Positions 42,290 through 51,686 of a stretch of 64,000 bases of DNA are shown in pieces. The translations under genes were made by a program, and so were the position numbers. The stretch's first letter is position 1, and every line of letters begins with the position of its first letter. Below the pieces are notes generated by a model, which ran no database searches, had not been told where the DNA came from, and was given only the letters and a program-made list of their open reading frames with translations. This DNA is from Hymenobacter sp. PAMC 26628 (GTDB lineage: Bacteria > Bacteroidota > Bacteroidia > Cytophagales > Hymenobacteraceae): positions 5,022,001 through 5,086,000 of the forward strand of contig NZ_CP014304.1 in the NCBI RefSeq assembly GCF_001562275.1, given 5' to 3'.

Positions 42290-43243
42290 TTACCCGCCAC
42301 TGGATTCCGGCGCGAAAACGACTGCTGCTTCGAGCCGGGGCACGGGTACGCCGAGCCGCCGGGCTTCGGCCAGCACATCGCGGCAGGTGCGGGCTTGTTC
42401 TTCCCCGTTGGTGTAGCTTTCCACCATCGCGCGCAGCGGCGGGCTAACCTTGAACAGCAGCCAAAGCAGCCCGCTGCCCACCCGCGGCGGCCTCTGGTAC
42501 AACGCCACGTCGGCCGCCCGCGCCTTCAGGTCGACGCCCCGCGCCGCGAGCACCGGCAGCAGTTCGCGCACGGTGCGAATGGCCTCCCGGCGCTGGGCCG
42601 CCGAGGCCAGCACGCGACCCGGCGACCCGGCCCGCCATGCCTGCGCGAAAAGCCCGGCATTGATGGCGAAATGCGTCCAGAGCCAGCCCCGAAAATCCCG
42701 GTCCTCCGCCACCTGGAAACCGCTCTGCTGAAACAGCTCCCGCACGGCCACTTCGCGGGCCGTGGGCGTGGTACCGAAAGTGCCGAATCGGACCTTGCCA
42801 AACAACGAGCCGGTCAGCACGCCGTCGGCCCCCACGGCCCCGCCGGCCTGCGGAAAGCCCCAGGCCAGTTGGTCGGCGGGCAGCGCCGCCGCCGCCACCT
42901 GCGGGTCATGCCAAAAATTGCCGAATACCAGCACCGTGGCCCGGCCCGCACGCGGCCCCAGAAATTCTGTGGCTTCCGTAAACTGGTAATGCTGTACGCT
43001 AACGACGATTAGGTCGTAGTCATGGTCGGTGGGCAGGTCTTCGCGCAGGCGCAGCGGCCAGTCCTCCGCCACTGGTACGCCCTTAGCCTTGGCACGGGCA
43101 TCCAGCAGTTTGAGGGATTGCGACGGCCCGTAGTAGGCAGCCCGCCCCGGCCGGACGTAGAAATCCACGGAGTGGCCTGCTTTCTCCAAAGCCCAGCCGT
43201 AAAGGACCGCGATAATGCCGCGGCCAAACATCAGAATTTTCAT
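42290..43243 (-). CDS. Ketopantoate reductase-like (ApbA/PanE) protein
   Basis: 317 residues. An N-terminal Rossmann domain with a degenerate glycine motif MKILMFGRGIIAVLYGWALE (family GxGxxG), VVSVQHYQ and a substrate-domain region WTHFAINAGL. PanE reduces ketopantoate with NADPH in pantothenate synthesis, but many paralogues act on other substrates. The isolated position next to a TetR gene suggests an accessory reductase. The TetR gene lies 127 bp upstream on the same strand. Confidence 0.8.
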   Translation of the reverse strand: MKILMFGRGIIAVLYGWALEKAGHSVDFYVRPGRAAYYGPSQSLKLLDARAKAKGVPVAEDWPLRLREDLPTDHDYDLIVVSVQHYQFTEATEFLGPRAGRATVLVFGNFWHDPQVAAAALPADQLAWGFPQAGGAVGADGVLTGSLFGKVRFGTFGTTPTAREVAVRELFQQSGFQVAEDRDFRGWLWTHFAINAGLFAQAWRAGSPGRVLASAAQRREAIRTVRELLPVLAARGVDLKARAADVALYQRPPRVGSGLLWLLFKVSPPLRAMVESYTNGEEQARTCRDVLAEARRLGVPVPRLEAAVVFAPESSGG

Positions 43244-43370
43244 GGCAATGGTTAAGAGAAAATGATTGTTGAAAAAAAGCGCAGAAAATATTAATTACCA
43301 ATAAACTGGAAGTCAACTGTATAATTTATGATAATTAAAAATACACTGTTCATAAAAAAGGATAAAAAAA

Positions 43371-43994
43371 CTATAGCCCGGTTTGTAAAACCTGATTAAA
43401 AAGCGTTAGGGCTCCTTCAATTAGCGCGTGGCGGCGGTCTTCGGGGAAAATCACCAAGCGCTTGCTCAGCCACAAGGATGCCAAGCCGTGGACCTGGCTC
43501 CAAACCATGAGGGCGGCGGTTTCAGCATTTGCCTGCTTGAAGAGGCCTGCGTCGATTCCCTGCTGTACGGCGCCAGCCACCTGGTCGAAAGCCGCCCGGC
43601 CCCCGGCCCACGGCACCAGCGCGTCGCAGGCAGCTTCGGCTTCCATGGGGGCCGTCATCATAAACATCAGTTCGTACAACTCCGGGTGCTCCAACGCAAA
43701 ACGCAGGTACTGCCGACCCAGGGCCAACAGCCGCTCGGAAGCGTTACCAGACGGAGAAACCGCGCGGAATGCCTGCGCCAGTTGCCCAAAAGCTTGGCTT
43801 TGGAGGGCAAATAATAACTCGTTCTTGTCCTTGAAATAGAGGTAGATGGTGGCGGGGCTGTACTCAATGGCTTCTGCAATATTGCGCATACTTACCTTAT
43901 CAAACCCATGCTCTGTAAACAGATGCTGCGCCGCTGTCAGGATAGCCTGACGGCGTTCGGTTTTATCCCGCTCTTTGCGTTCAGCAATGCCCAC
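43371..43994 (-). CDS. TetR-family transcriptional regulator
   Basis: 207 residues from GTG 43994 (VGIAERKERDKTERRQ), where TetR homology begins; longer in-frame extensions are non-homologous. N-terminal HTH (AEAIEYSPATIYLYFKDKNE) and a ligand-binding C-terminal domain (TetR_C-like, QYLRFALEHPELYELMF). It probably represses itself and the downstream ketopantoate-reductase-like gene. A palindrome TGAACATCGTTCA lies 34 bp upstream of the start. Confidence 0.87.
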   Translation of the reverse strand: MGIAERKERDKTERRQAILTAAQHLFTEHGFDKVSMRNIAEAIEYSPATIYLYFKDKNELLFALQSQAFGQLAQAFRAVSPSGNASERLLALGRQYLRFALEHPELYELMFMMTAPMEAEAACDALVPWAGGRAAFDQVAGAVQQGIDAGLFKQANAETAALMVWSQVHGLASLWLSKRLVIFPEDRRHALIEGALTLFNQVLQTGL

Positions 43995-44028
43995 GAATGA
44001 AAAAGATTTATGTACAGTGCAAATATAC

Positions 44029-44041
44029 TGAACATCGTTCA
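44029..44041. promoter_or_regulatory. Possible TetR operator TGAACATCGTTCA
   Basis: A 13-bp dyad (TGAAC-N3-GTTCA) just upstream of the TetR start codon, placed for autoregulation. Only positional evidence. Confidence 0.35.
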
Positions 44042-44306
44042 CTTCTCGGCAATTTTTTATAGTGAAAAAGTTGTACCGTCGGAGAACGGGGCACTGGCAG
44101 GCTAAACATAATTGCATATGTTCGACTGTTCGAAATAAAAAAACAGACCCATTCGCAGGATTCAATCGTCTCGAAGACAAAGCTCATAATAAGCCAAAAG
44201 GGCCTGAAATGCCCTTTCAAACAGTCGAGTGTTTAGTCGGCACCGGTACCAATTGAGTGCCTCAAATGCGTTATTTCAGCTGTTTTCGCCCATTCCGACC
44301 CGCCCG

Positions 44307-44912
44307 ATGAAGCCCATTCGCAAAGCCCGTATTCCTGTTAGCAAGCCAACCCGGTTCCCTGCCGAAAATGTAGTAGCACGCTGGGATGTCCGGCACCTAG
44401 CGGGACACTCAGAATTCGAGGAATATCACTTCATCAACTGCGACTTCAGCGAGGCCGACCTCAGTCACAAACGCTTCGCTGACTGCCGGTTTGAGCGCTG
44501 CAACCTCGCATCGGCGCGACTGGCGGACACGGCCCTGCAAAACGTGGCTTTTGATGATTGCAAGCTGCTGGGTCTGCAGTTCACGGCCTGCCGCGATATG
44601 CAGTTCGGCGTACATTTCGACCTGTGTCAGATGCGCTATGCTTCGTTCGCCGGCCGCCGGATGCCGCACACCCACTTCGTGCGATGCGGCCTCGATGAGG
44701 CCGATTTTGCCGATGCCGACCTGTCGGGTGCCGTTTTTCGGGACTGCTCGCTGGCCGGCGCAGTGTTTCAGAACACCCGCCTCGCGGCGGCTGATTTCAC
44801 CAGTGCCATTGGTTTCGTCATCGACCCCATGACCAATCCGCTGCTCGGAGCACGCTTCTCACTCCACGGCCTACTAGGCGTAGTGGCCAAGTTCGGCTTG
44901 GTAGTAGAGTAA
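44307..44912 (+). CDS. Pentapeptide-repeat protein
   Basis: 201 residues from ATG 44307 (MKPIRKARIPVSKPTRF). Repeats of the A(D/N)LxX type fold into a right-handed beta-helix: CDFSEADLSHKRFADCRF, NLASARLADTALQN, DEADFADADLSGAVFRDCSL. Such proteins can mimic DNA (Qnr/MfpA, gyrase protection), but no such function can be claimed here. Not in an obvious operon. Confidence 0.85.
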   Translation: MKPIRKARIPVSKPTRFPAENVVARWDVRHLAGHSEFEEYHFINCDFSEADLSHKRFADCRFERCNLASARLADTALQNVAFDDCKLLGLQFTACRDMQFGVHFDLCQMRYASFAGRRMPHTHFVRCGLDEADFADADLSGAVFRDCSLAGAVFQNTRLAAADFTSAIGFVIDPMTNPLLGARFSLHGLLGVVAKFGLVVE

Positions 44913-45068
44913 CCGTTTGTGTGCCGGCCCATAACACCCAACGCGCCGGTAAAGCAGATGAAAATCAAAAAAGGGGCTGCTTGCTTTTTAGTGTAGCTGC
45001 TGGGCAGTAGCGCAAGGCCACTGGCTCTACTCGCTTTGCTTGAGGGTGCGCAAATCAGGTAGGTATTT

Positions 45069-45416
45069 TTATTGGGGAACGGCCTGGCGCGCTTGGTGCT
45101 GCACGCCCCAGTCGCGCAACTGAAAAATAATAGGGTCTAGGGTGCGCGCGTAGGGCTGTACCTGGTAACTAACGGCTACTGGTGGGCCGGCCTGCACCGT
45201 GCGCTGGATAAGTTGGTGCGCTTCCAAATCCTTCAATTCCTTGGCCAGCACCTTGGCCGAAATAATCGGGATACTCGCTTTGATGTCGCCGAAGCGGGAA
45301 TGGCCGGTGTAAAGCGAAACCAGGATTTGTAGTTTCCATTTGCCATTAATGACCGATAGCGCAGCGCGCAAAGGAATTAGGGCCGAAAGGCAGTGAGTGG
45401 GCTGATGCGGCTCCAT
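45069..45416 (-). CDS. HxlR-family transcriptional regulator
   Basis: 115 residues from ATG 45416 (MEPHQPTHCLSALIPLRAAL). One HxlR winged helix: INGKWKLQILVSLYTGHSRF, IISAKVLAKELKDLEAHQLI, and the wing with VAVSYQV. A Cys near the N-terminus matches the sensing position. Two AT-rich dyads in the upstream region and a divergent DoxX-monooxygenase operon suggest it controls that operon. Confidence 0.85.
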   Translation of the reverse strand: MEPHQPTHCLSALIPLRAALSVINGKWKLQILVSLYTGHSRFGDIKASIPIISAKVLAKELKDLEAHQLIQRTVQAGPPVAVSYQVQPYARTLDPIIFQLRDWGVQHQARQAVPQ

Positions 45417-45926
45417 GATGAGAAGGCAATGTTTTCCAAAGGTAAGCATAGAGCGCAGTCAATTACCAAAAGGTAACTAGTATCCTTTTGAATTTTAAAC
45501 ACAATTTGCCATTTAATAACTTTTGGTAACCAGATTTGATTACCTTTGCCTACCCGCTTAATCACCTCCTCCCACATTATGCCGATTCTGTACCTCATTT
45601 TCAGGCGGTGTTGCCGCCTGCTGCCTCAAACTGGGCAATAGCTTAGTCGAGCCGTGCCCGCTGCCCGGTAATTGTATAGGAAGACTTAGTAAAAGACAGG
45701 AAGGCATCCGTCGGCCTTTCGTTCGGGACGATTTACGTCGAAGGGCTGCGGACTAATTCCAACTCCTAGCCCCTTACCTGCCAACCGTACCCAGCTTCCT
45801 TGAGCTAACGGACGTGAGTACCGGGCGGGCAGAAGGCAAAGTATTCCGCCCGTACAAGAAATGGCATAGCCTATAATTTTCACTCTGTACACGTTTTCTA
45901 ATCAAAAACTTACTTCATCAACCATC
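45417..45926. other. Long divergent regulatory region HxlR / DoxX
   Basis: 510 bp without a convincing gene. It includes two HxlR-type dyads (45463-45476 and 45525-45544), a Bacteroidota -7-like TACCTTTG at 45541-45548, and a hairpin CAGGCGG / CCGCCTG at 45602-45620. The rest up to 45926 shows no coding pattern. The long leader before doxX may carry regulation. Confidence 0.45.
45463..45476. promoter_or_regulatory. HxlR operator candidate TTACCAAAAGGTAA
   Basis: A 14-bp perfect palindrome 47 bp upstream of the HxlR start. A related dyad, GGTAA-N10-TTACC, is at 45525-45544, and both share GGTAA/TTACC half-sites, as expected for one dimeric regulator. Confidence 0.55.
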
Positions 45927-46295
45927 ATGTCTGCTTCTGCTCGTAACATTACTGCCTGGGTGCTGCAAGGCCTGCTTGGCCTAGCGTTCATTGCCTCCGG
46001 CGTAAAAAAATTCGCCGATTTGCCCGGTACGCTGGGGATGTTTACCAGCATCGGGCTGCCCGGTATAGTGGCCTACTTAGTGGCCGGGGGCGAAGTGCTG
46101 GGCGGCATCGGGCTGCTGGTGCCGCTCTTCACACGCGCCGCCGCGATGGGGCTGATGATTATTATGGCCGGCGCGGTGGTGATGCACGCCACCAAAATTC
46201 CGGGCGGAATGGCCAATGGTGTGCCGGCCCTCGTGCTGTTAATAGGACTGGGCGTCATCGTATGGTTGCGCCGCCCCGTGCAAGCAACGGCGTAG
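45927..46295 (+). CDS. DoxX-family membrane protein
   Basis: 122 residues with four membrane helices (first ITAWVLQGLLGLAFIASGVK, then GLPGIVAYLVAGGEVLGGIG). DoxX-like proteins are small inner-membrane proteins associated with thiol or quinone redox and are often induced by electrophilic stress. It is 16 bp upstream of a flavin monooxygenase gene, so the pair is one operon, divergent from an HxlR regulator. Confidence 0.88.
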   Translation: MSASARNITAWVLQGLLGLAFIASGVKKFADLPGTLGMFTSIGLPGIVAYLVAGGEVLGGIGLLVPLFTRAAAMGLMIIMAGAVVMHATKIPGGMANGVPALVLLIGLGVIVWLRRPVQATA

Positions 46296-46311
46296 CGCTC
46301 GGTAATAATAT

Positions 46312-47340
46312 ATGGAAATTGGCATCAGTCGCTTCGTATTTGCCGACCACGACGCGGGCGCGCCGGCCACGGGCCGGGCGCACAACCCCGTCACTAACCT
46401 GCTGGCCGAGATGGAGCTGGCCGACCAGGTAGGCATCGACATCTTTGGCGTGGGCGAACATCATACCCGCGAGTTTCTGGATGCCGCGCCCCCGCTGCTG
46501 CTGGCTGCCGGTGCGGCCCGCACGCAACGCCTGCGACTAACCAGCGCCATTACTATCCTGAGCGTGGCCGACCCGGTGCGGGTGTTTCAGGAATTTGCGA
46601 CCCTGGATTTGATTTCGCAGGGCCGGGCCGAGTTGATTGTGGGTCGCGGGGCCTACGCCGAGGCGTTTGCCCTGTTTGGCCAGGACGTGCGCGACTACGA
46701 CGCCTTATTTGAGGAGAAACTCGGGCTGCTGCTGGCCCTGCGCGACCAGGCCGAAGTGCAGTGGCGCGGACGTTTTCGCCCCCCGCTCACGGGGCAGGGC
46801 GTATACCCGCGCCCGGTGCAGGCGCAGCTGCCCATCTGGCTGGGAGTCGGTGGCACACCGGCCTCGGCCGTGCGGGCCGGCACGCTGGGCCTGCCGCTGG
46901 CACTGGGCGTGCTCGGCGGCGAGTACGCCGCCTACCGGCCCCTGCTGGACCTGTACCGCGCGGCCGGCCGCCGGGCCGGGCACCCGCCCGAGGCGCTCCG
47001 GGTCAATATCAACGCCTTGGGCTACGTGGCCGACACCACCGCGCAGGCCCAAACCGAGTTTTTCCCGCCCTACGCCACCATTTTTGGGGAATTGGGGCGC
47101 AAGGCGGGGTGGCCGCCCATCACCCCGGCCCGCTTTGCCGAACTGACCGGTCCCACCGCAGCCCTTGTGGTGGGCAGCCCGGCCGACGTAGCGCGCAAGA
47201 TTCAGTACATCGATAAGGTGCTGGGGGGCATTGCCCGTATCAGCCTGCAAATGAGTGTCGGCCCGGTGCCGCTGGCCCAGCGCCTGCGCAGCATCGAGCT
47301 GCTGGGCACGGCGGTAGGCCCCGTGCTGCGCGGCAGTTGA
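46312..47340 (+). CDS. LLM-class flavin-dependent oxidoreductase
   Basis: 342 residues of the bacterial luciferase-like monooxygenase TIM barrel: FGVGEHHTREFLDAAP, RLRLTSAITILSVADPVRVFQEFATLDLISQGR in segments, then GRGAYAEAF and LPIWLGVGGTP. It uses FMNH2 (or F420 in some members) to oxidise or reduce an unknown substrate. The association with DoxX and HxlR suggests detoxification of reactive small molecules. Confidence 0.88.
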   Translation: MEIGISRFVFADHDAGAPATGRAHNPVTNLLAEMELADQVGIDIFGVGEHHTREFLDAAPPLLLAAGAARTQRLRLTSAITILSVADPVRVFQEFATLDLISQGRAELIVGRGAYAEAFALFGQDVRDYDALFEEKLGLLLALRDQAEVQWRGRFRPPLTGQGVYPRPVQAQLPIWLGVGGTPASAVRAGTLGLPLALGVLGGEYAAYRPLLDLYRAAGRRAGHPPEALRVNINALGYVADTTAQAQTEFFPPYATIFGELGRKAGWPPITPARFAELTGPTAALVVGSPADVARKIQYIDKVLGGIARISLQMSVGPVPLAQRLRSIELLGTAVGPVLRGS

Positions 47341-47433
47341 CCCAGTCCGACCAGCATTTACCGCTGCAAATGCTGGATTTAGAATGCGTATTTGGCTCGC
47401 TAACAGGCCTTTTTATAGCAGCGAGGGAATAAA

Positions 47434-47490
47434 ATGACGCTAAGCCCCCTTCGGGGCAGTTTTGGAAGGCTTGCGCAGGCTGCGCAGCCC
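47434..47490. repeat. 57-bp inverted repeat, left copy
   Basis: ATGACGCTAAGCCCCCTTCG at one end and GGCTTGCGCAGGCTGCGCAG near the other. The same 57 bases, with one mismatch, occur in opposite orientation at 51839-51895. The pair brackets two aldo/keto reductase genes, an AraC gene and IS481 copy 2. The interval 47341-47581 holds no gene. Confidence 0.8.
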
Positions 47491-47581
47491 GAGAGATGCG
47501 GTAAAGGAGAGGCCGAGTGCGGTGAACGAGGCATCGTTCCTGCCGCGCACAGCACTATACCAGCTGATAACCAGTCTATTA

Positions 47582-48534
47582 TTACCGCCAGCCTTGCACC
47601 TGCGCGCCGCCAAACACGGGACCTTTTATCAGGCTCCACATCCGGTCGTAGAATGGGTCTTCGATGCTGGCCTCATCCAGAGAGCGCAACTGTTCGGGGC
47701 TGCGGTGCACGTCGCGCGAAGCCAGATTGCTTTGCAACTGCTCCAGCCGGCTGGCCCCCACGATGAGCGAGGTAATACCGGGCTGCGCCGAGGCCCACGC
47801 CAGGGCTACCTGGGCCAGCGGCTGCCCCTGCTGCGCGGCCACCGACCGCAGAGCCTCCAGAATCTGCCAGTTCTTGTCGGTGAATTTCATATTGCCGAAG
47901 GGGTTAGGCCCCATGAGCCGTCCTGACCCGCTGGCGGCTCCTACGCCGGCTTTAGCATATTTCCCCGCTAGAAAACCTGCCGCCAGCGGACTCCAGGGGG
48001 TAATGCCCAGGCCTAAATCCTGAGCGGCGGGTACGTATTCATTCTCGATGCGGCGGGCCACCAGCGAGTATTCAAGTTGCATGGCAATGGGGCCATGCAC
48101 GCCGTGGGCGTGCGCCAGGGTAGCGGCTTTGGTGACATACCAGGCCGGCATATCGGAAAAGCCGAAGTAACGGATTTTGCCGGCACGCACCAGGTCGCCG
48201 AGCGTCTGCAATACCTCCTCAGCGGGCGTCACCGTATCCCAGACGTGCAGCCAGTACAGGTCTATGTAGTCCGTGTTAAGCCGGCGCAGTGAGCCTTCCA
48301 GGGCTTGGTTAATGTGCTTGCGCCCGTTGCCACCGGCGTGGGGATTGCCGGGCTGGGCACAAAAACCGAACTTGGTAGCCAGTACCAGTTGGTCACGCAG
48401 GTGACGCTCAGCAATGTAGCGCCCCAATAATTCCTCACTGCGCCCGCCGGCGTACACATCGGCCGTATCAAGGAAGTTACCGCCCGCCTCCACATAGGCG
48501 TCGAAAATAGCTTGGGATACGTCGTCAGGCGAGC
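47582..48534 (-). pseudogene. Aldo/keto reductase, C-terminal part, split by IS481
   Basis: The frame from the IS border reads GSPDDVSQAIFDAYVEAGGN then FLDTADVYAGGRSEELLG, and continues through ATKFGF, DLYWLHVWD and SLIVGASRLEQLQSN to the stop. AKR catalytic residues Asp, Tyr, Lys and His are all in this part. The first about 30 residues are missing here and lie beyond the insertion at 49543-49630. An internal GTG (48493) could start a shorter protein, but it would lack the first barrel strand. Confidence 0.82.
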
Positions 48535-48535
48535 C

Positions 48536-49480
48536 CTAGTTGTATAGTCCCAGGGTGAGCTGGGTGGGGTCGCGAATAAAGATAGTAGGGTTGAGGGGCC
48601 ATTGTTGGCAGATGAATTCGTGCGGGGTTTTGCTGCGCAGGCGCTTGAGGCGCTTGGCGTGGTGATAGGCCAGCAAAAAGGCTGGCAGGTGCTCGTTGAG
48701 TTGGGCCGTCGTCTGGTAGTGGTAGCGCTGCACCGTCGCCTCTTTGAGCGTGCGGTTGAAGCGCTCGACCTGGCCGTTGGTCCAGGGATGGGCCGGCTTG
48801 GTGAAGCGGTGCTCGAGGCCGTGCTCGTCGCACACGCGGTCAAAAATATGCCGCCAGGCGTAGGCCTGATGCGGCATGTTGCCGAACTGGGTGCCATTGT
48901 CGGTCAGCACTTTAGGCACCTTGTAGGGGATGGCCGCCAGCACCCGGCGCAGGAAGTCGGCGGCCAGCATTTTGGTCGCCCGGGGCTGCAACTCGGCGAA
49001 GGCCAGCTTGCTGGTGCGGTCAAGGGCGACGAAGCGGTACACACGTCCTTCTTCGGGGTGGACTTCGGCAAAATCCACGTGCAGATACCCGATGGGCTAG
49101 TCTTTGAATTTCTTTTTCTTTTCCGCCGGTTCCGGGCCGGGCAGCCGGCTGAGGCCGTGGCGCTGGAACAGGCGGTGCAGGGCCGAGCGCGACAGATGGG
49201 GAATCGTTTCCTGCAACGCGTAGCGGCAATCATCGAGTGGCAACTGCGTGTGCTGGCGAAAGGCCACGGCAATGGCCTCCTCCTCGGCCGTGATCACCGC
49301 CGAGGCGGGTTTGGGCCCCATTGGCGCATCGGCCGTAGTGGTGCGGCTGCGCCACTTGGCGACGGTTTTGGGGTTAATCCCGTGGCGGGTGGCCAAGCTT
49401 TGTAAGCTTTCCGGACTTTGTTGGATAAGGCGCCGTACTGCCGGAGTTGTCCGGGCGCTGCCGTGAAGTACTTGTCCCAT
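48536..49480 (-). pseudogene. IS481-type transposase with in-frame amber codon
   Basis: Starts MGQVLHGSARTTPAVRRL at 49480. After AEKKKKFKD a TAG at 49097-49099 interrupts the frame; translation resumes as PIGYLHVDFAEVHPEE. Catalytic Asp (VDFAEV), Asp (LTDNGTQ) and Glu (NGQVERFNRT) are all present, so only the nonsense codon separates this copy from an intact gene. Its stop codon lies just outside the terminal repeat. Confidence 0.85.
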
Positions 49481-49536
49481 AAGTGCTGGCGAAGTTCGGT
49501 CGTAAAGACCACACCACTACTCTCTGGGACTTTACA
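48541..49536 (-). mobile_element. IS481-family element, copy 2
   Basis: 996 bp bounded by TGTATAGTCCCAG (48541) and CTGGGACTTTACA (ending 49536), imperfect inverted repeats matching copy 1. CCTAGT flanks both sides (48535-48540, 49537-49542) and may be the target duplication or an extension of the terminal repeat. It is inserted in the N-terminal part of an aldo/keto reductase gene. Confidence 0.8.
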
Positions 49537-49542
49537 CCTAGT

Positions 49543-49630
49543 GCGGGGTCCCAAATGTCATGGTGCCCAGCGCGAGCGGGCTAACAATAAGGCCGGAACG
49601 GCCCAGCGTACGAAAGGAGGTAAGGCTCAT
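49543..49630 (-). pseudogene. Aldo/keto reductase, N-terminal part (29 codons)
   Basis: ATG at 49630 reads MSLTSFRTLGRSGLIVSPLA, then LGTMTFGTPH up to the IS border. LGRSGL-VSPLALGTMTFG is the classic first strand of AKR proteins. It joins in phase with the C-terminal part at 47582-48534. Even after precise excision leaving one CCTAGT, a TAG would remain, so a point change or a small loss has also occurred. Confidence 0.8.
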
Positions 49631-49687
49631 AAGCACGAATTGGGGGTGAGAAAGCAAATGGGTAGCCAGTGGCCAGTAAGCGACCGC

Positions 49688-50620
49688 TTATTGAGCTGAG
49701 AAGCGGAAGGCGGCCGGGCTCAGTCCGGTCTTGCTTTTGAAGAGGCGGCTGAAGTACTGCGGGTACTCAAAGCCGAGCTGAAAGGCCGTTTCGTTGATGG
49801 AGAGTGAGGTGGTGAGCAGCAATTGCTTGGCTTGCTCGATAAGACTATGGTGGATATGCTGCTGGCTGGTCAGGCCCGTGAGGCTACGCAGCATGTCGCT
49901 GAGGTAGGCGGGCGACACGTGCAGGGCATCGGCGAAATACTGCACGGTGGGCAGCGGCTGCGGCCCCGGCTGAACAAAATAGCTTCGCAGCAGCCCCTCA
50001 AATCGGGTCAGCAGGTCGTGCTCAGCCCCCCGCCGGGTCAGGAACTGCCGGTGATAGAAGCGGTTGGCGTAGGTGAGCAGCACGTCCAACTGCGACACCA
50101 GAACGTCCTGACTGAAAGCGTCAACAGGGCGCTCGACTTCCGTGCGCAGACCGTGCAGTAAGCTGTCAAGCAGGCCTTCCTCCTGGGCTGAGAGGTGCAG
50201 GGCCTCGTGTACTTCGTAGGTAAAGAAGCCGTAGCCTGCTATTTTTTTGCCCAGTGGGTAGCGCCGCAGCAGGTCGGGGTGAAACACCAGCATCCAGCCG
50301 CTCACCTGCGAGGCATCCAGCGCTGCATCTACCTGAAACACCTGGCCGGGGGCCGAGAAGCCCAGTACGCCCTCCCGGAAATCGTAGGACTGGTGCCCGT
50401 AGTAAAGCGGACCGTTGAGGTTGCGCTTGAGAAAAATGGTATAGAGCTGGGGCACCACCGGGTCTAGCAACTCCGGTGACTCCCGGACGTGGGCTTGCTC
50501 GCGGGCCCGGGCCAGGTCGATGAGCGTCAGCAGGGGATGGGTTGGCGCAGGCAGGCCGTAAAAGCGGGTGTAGTCGGTGACGGTGGCCAGCACACGAAAC
50601 GCTTTGGTAGGTTGTTTCAT
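49688..50620 (-). CDS. AraC-family transcriptional regulator
   Basis: 310 residues from ATG 50620 (MKQPTKAFRVLATVTDYTRF). The N-terminal cupin-like domain includes YDFREGVLGFSAPGQVFQVD and SGWMLVFHPDLLRRYPLG. The C-terminal double HTH includes FADALHVSPAYLSDMLRSLTG and FQLGFEYPQYFSRLFKSKTG. It is closely similar to the AraC protein at 59474-60394. It lies between two aldo/keto reductase genes on the same strand and probably regulates one of them. A strong hairpin precedes it. Confidence 0.87.
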   Translation of the reverse strand: MKQPTKAFRVLATVTDYTRFYGLPAPTHPLLTLIDLARAREQAHVRESPELLDPVVPQLYTIFLKRNLNGPLYYGHQSYDFREGVLGFSAPGQVFQVDAALDASQVSGWMLVFHPDLLRRYPLGKKIAGYGFFTYEVHEALHLSAQEEGLLDSLLHGLRTEVERPVDAFSQDVLVSQLDVLLTYANRFYHRQFLTRRGAEHDLLTRFEGLLRSYFVQPGPQPLPTVQYFADALHVSPAYLSDMLRSLTGLTSQQHIHHSLIEQAKQLLLTTSLSINETAFQLGFEYPQYFSRLFKSKTGLSPAAFRFSAQ

Positions 50621-50630
50621 GGAAAGGGGA

Positions 50631-50679
50631 TGGGAGGTGAGCGAAGCCGAGGCAACGCCTCGGCTTCGCTCACCTCCCA
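50631..50679. terminator. 23-bp perfect hairpin between AKR and AraC genes
   Basis: TGGGAGGTGAGCGAAGCCGA and onward (50631-50653) pairs perfectly with 50657-50679 across a 3-base loop. It lies in the 70-bp gap between the aldo/keto reductase stop and the AraC start on the minus strand and should uncouple the two transcripts. No long T tract follows. Confidence 0.65.
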
Positions 50680-50690
50680 ACTAGAAAATA

Positions 50691-51686
50691 CTACATGCCC
50701 GGGTACGCTGCGCCCGCCACGCTGCCGACTGGCAGGATGGCGTCCAACTCGGCCAACTCGGCCGCTGTGAGGGAAATGTCGGCAGCGGCCACGTTAGCCT
50801 CCAGGTTCTTGCGCCGACGGGTGCCGGGAATGGGTACCACGCCCTGAGCCAGCACCCATGCCAGAGCCAATTGCGCAGAAGTTACGCCTTTAGCTCCGGC
50901 CAAGGTTTGTAATCTCTGTACTAGCTCCAGGTTCTTGTAGAAGTTCTCGCCTTGGTAGCGGGGGAAGAAGCGCCGGAAGTCATCGGCCGCAAAATCGTCG
51001 GGCGAGGCAAGTTCGCCCGTCAAGAAGCCCCGGCCCAGGGGCGAGTAGGCGACGAAGCCGATGCCCAATTCCCGGGCCGTGTGCAGAATGTCGTCCTCTT
51101 CGGCGCGGCGGTCAAAAAGCGAGTACTCCGTTTCCAGGGCAGTAAGCGGATGCACGGCGTGGGCCCGGCGCAGCACGTCGGCGGGGACTTCCGAGAGGCC
51201 CAGGTAGCGCACTTTGCCTTCCTCCACGAGCCGGCTCATCGCTCCTACGGTTTCTTCAATGGGGGTGCTGGGGTCGAGCCGGTGCAGATAGTAAAGGTCC
51301 ACGTAGTCGGTGCCTAAGTTGCGCAGCGAGCGTTCGATGGCTTTGCGTACGTACTCCGGCCGGCCGTTGAGGCCATTGGTCATGGTGCCGGCATCATCTA
51401 GCTCGTAGCCGAACTTGGTGGCAATGGTGTACTGCGTACGGCGGCCCACGATGGCCTTGCCCACCAGTTGCTCATTCACGAGCGGGCCATAAATATCGGC
51501 CGTGTCGAGCATCGTCACGCCGAGTTCCAGCGCACGGTGAATGGTGGCGATGCTTTCCGTTTCGTCAGCGGCCCCGTAGACGCTCATCTGCCCGCCGGCC
51601 ATGCCCGTCATGCCCATGGTGCCCAGGCCCTCGGCCGATACGTGCAGGCCCTGGCGGCCGAGCACGACTTGTTTGATACTGCTCAT
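50691..51686 (-). CDS. Aldo/keto reductase
   Basis: 331 residues of the AKR superfamily (AKR13/YajO-like branch). Motifs: [27 protein letters not shown] (Asp and Tyr), IATKFGYEL (Lys), [16 protein letters not shown] (His), and the cofactor region [21 protein letters not shown]-dependent reduction of aldehydes or ketones is expected. It is upstream of the AraC gene 49688-50620. It is one of three AKR genes in the accessory half. Confidence 0.9.
   Translation of the reverse strand: MSSIKQVVLGRQGLHVSAEGLGTMGMTGMAGGQMSVYGAADETESIATIHRALELGVTMLDTADIYGPLVNEQLVGKAIVGRRTQYTIATKFGYELDDAGTMTNGLNGRPEYVRKAIERSLRNLGTDYVDLYYLHRLDPSTPIEETVGAMSRLVEEGKVRYLGLSEVPADVLRRAHAVHPLTALETEYSLFDRRAEEDDILHTARELGIGFVAYSPLGRGFLTGELASPDDFAADDFRRFFPRYQGENFYKNLELVQRLQTLAGAKGVTSAQLALAWVLAQGVVPIPGTRRRKNLEANVAAADISLTAAELAELDAILPVGSVAGAAYPGM

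Noticed and set aside
43995-44180. N-terminal extension of the TetR regulator
   Set aside because: 62 extra codons are Cys-rich and unrelated to TetR; the GTG at 43994 matches where homology begins.
47462-47926. Plus-strand frame starting near the 57-bp repeat
   Set aside because: Mostly antisense to the aldo/keto reductase; its start lies in a dispersed repeat.
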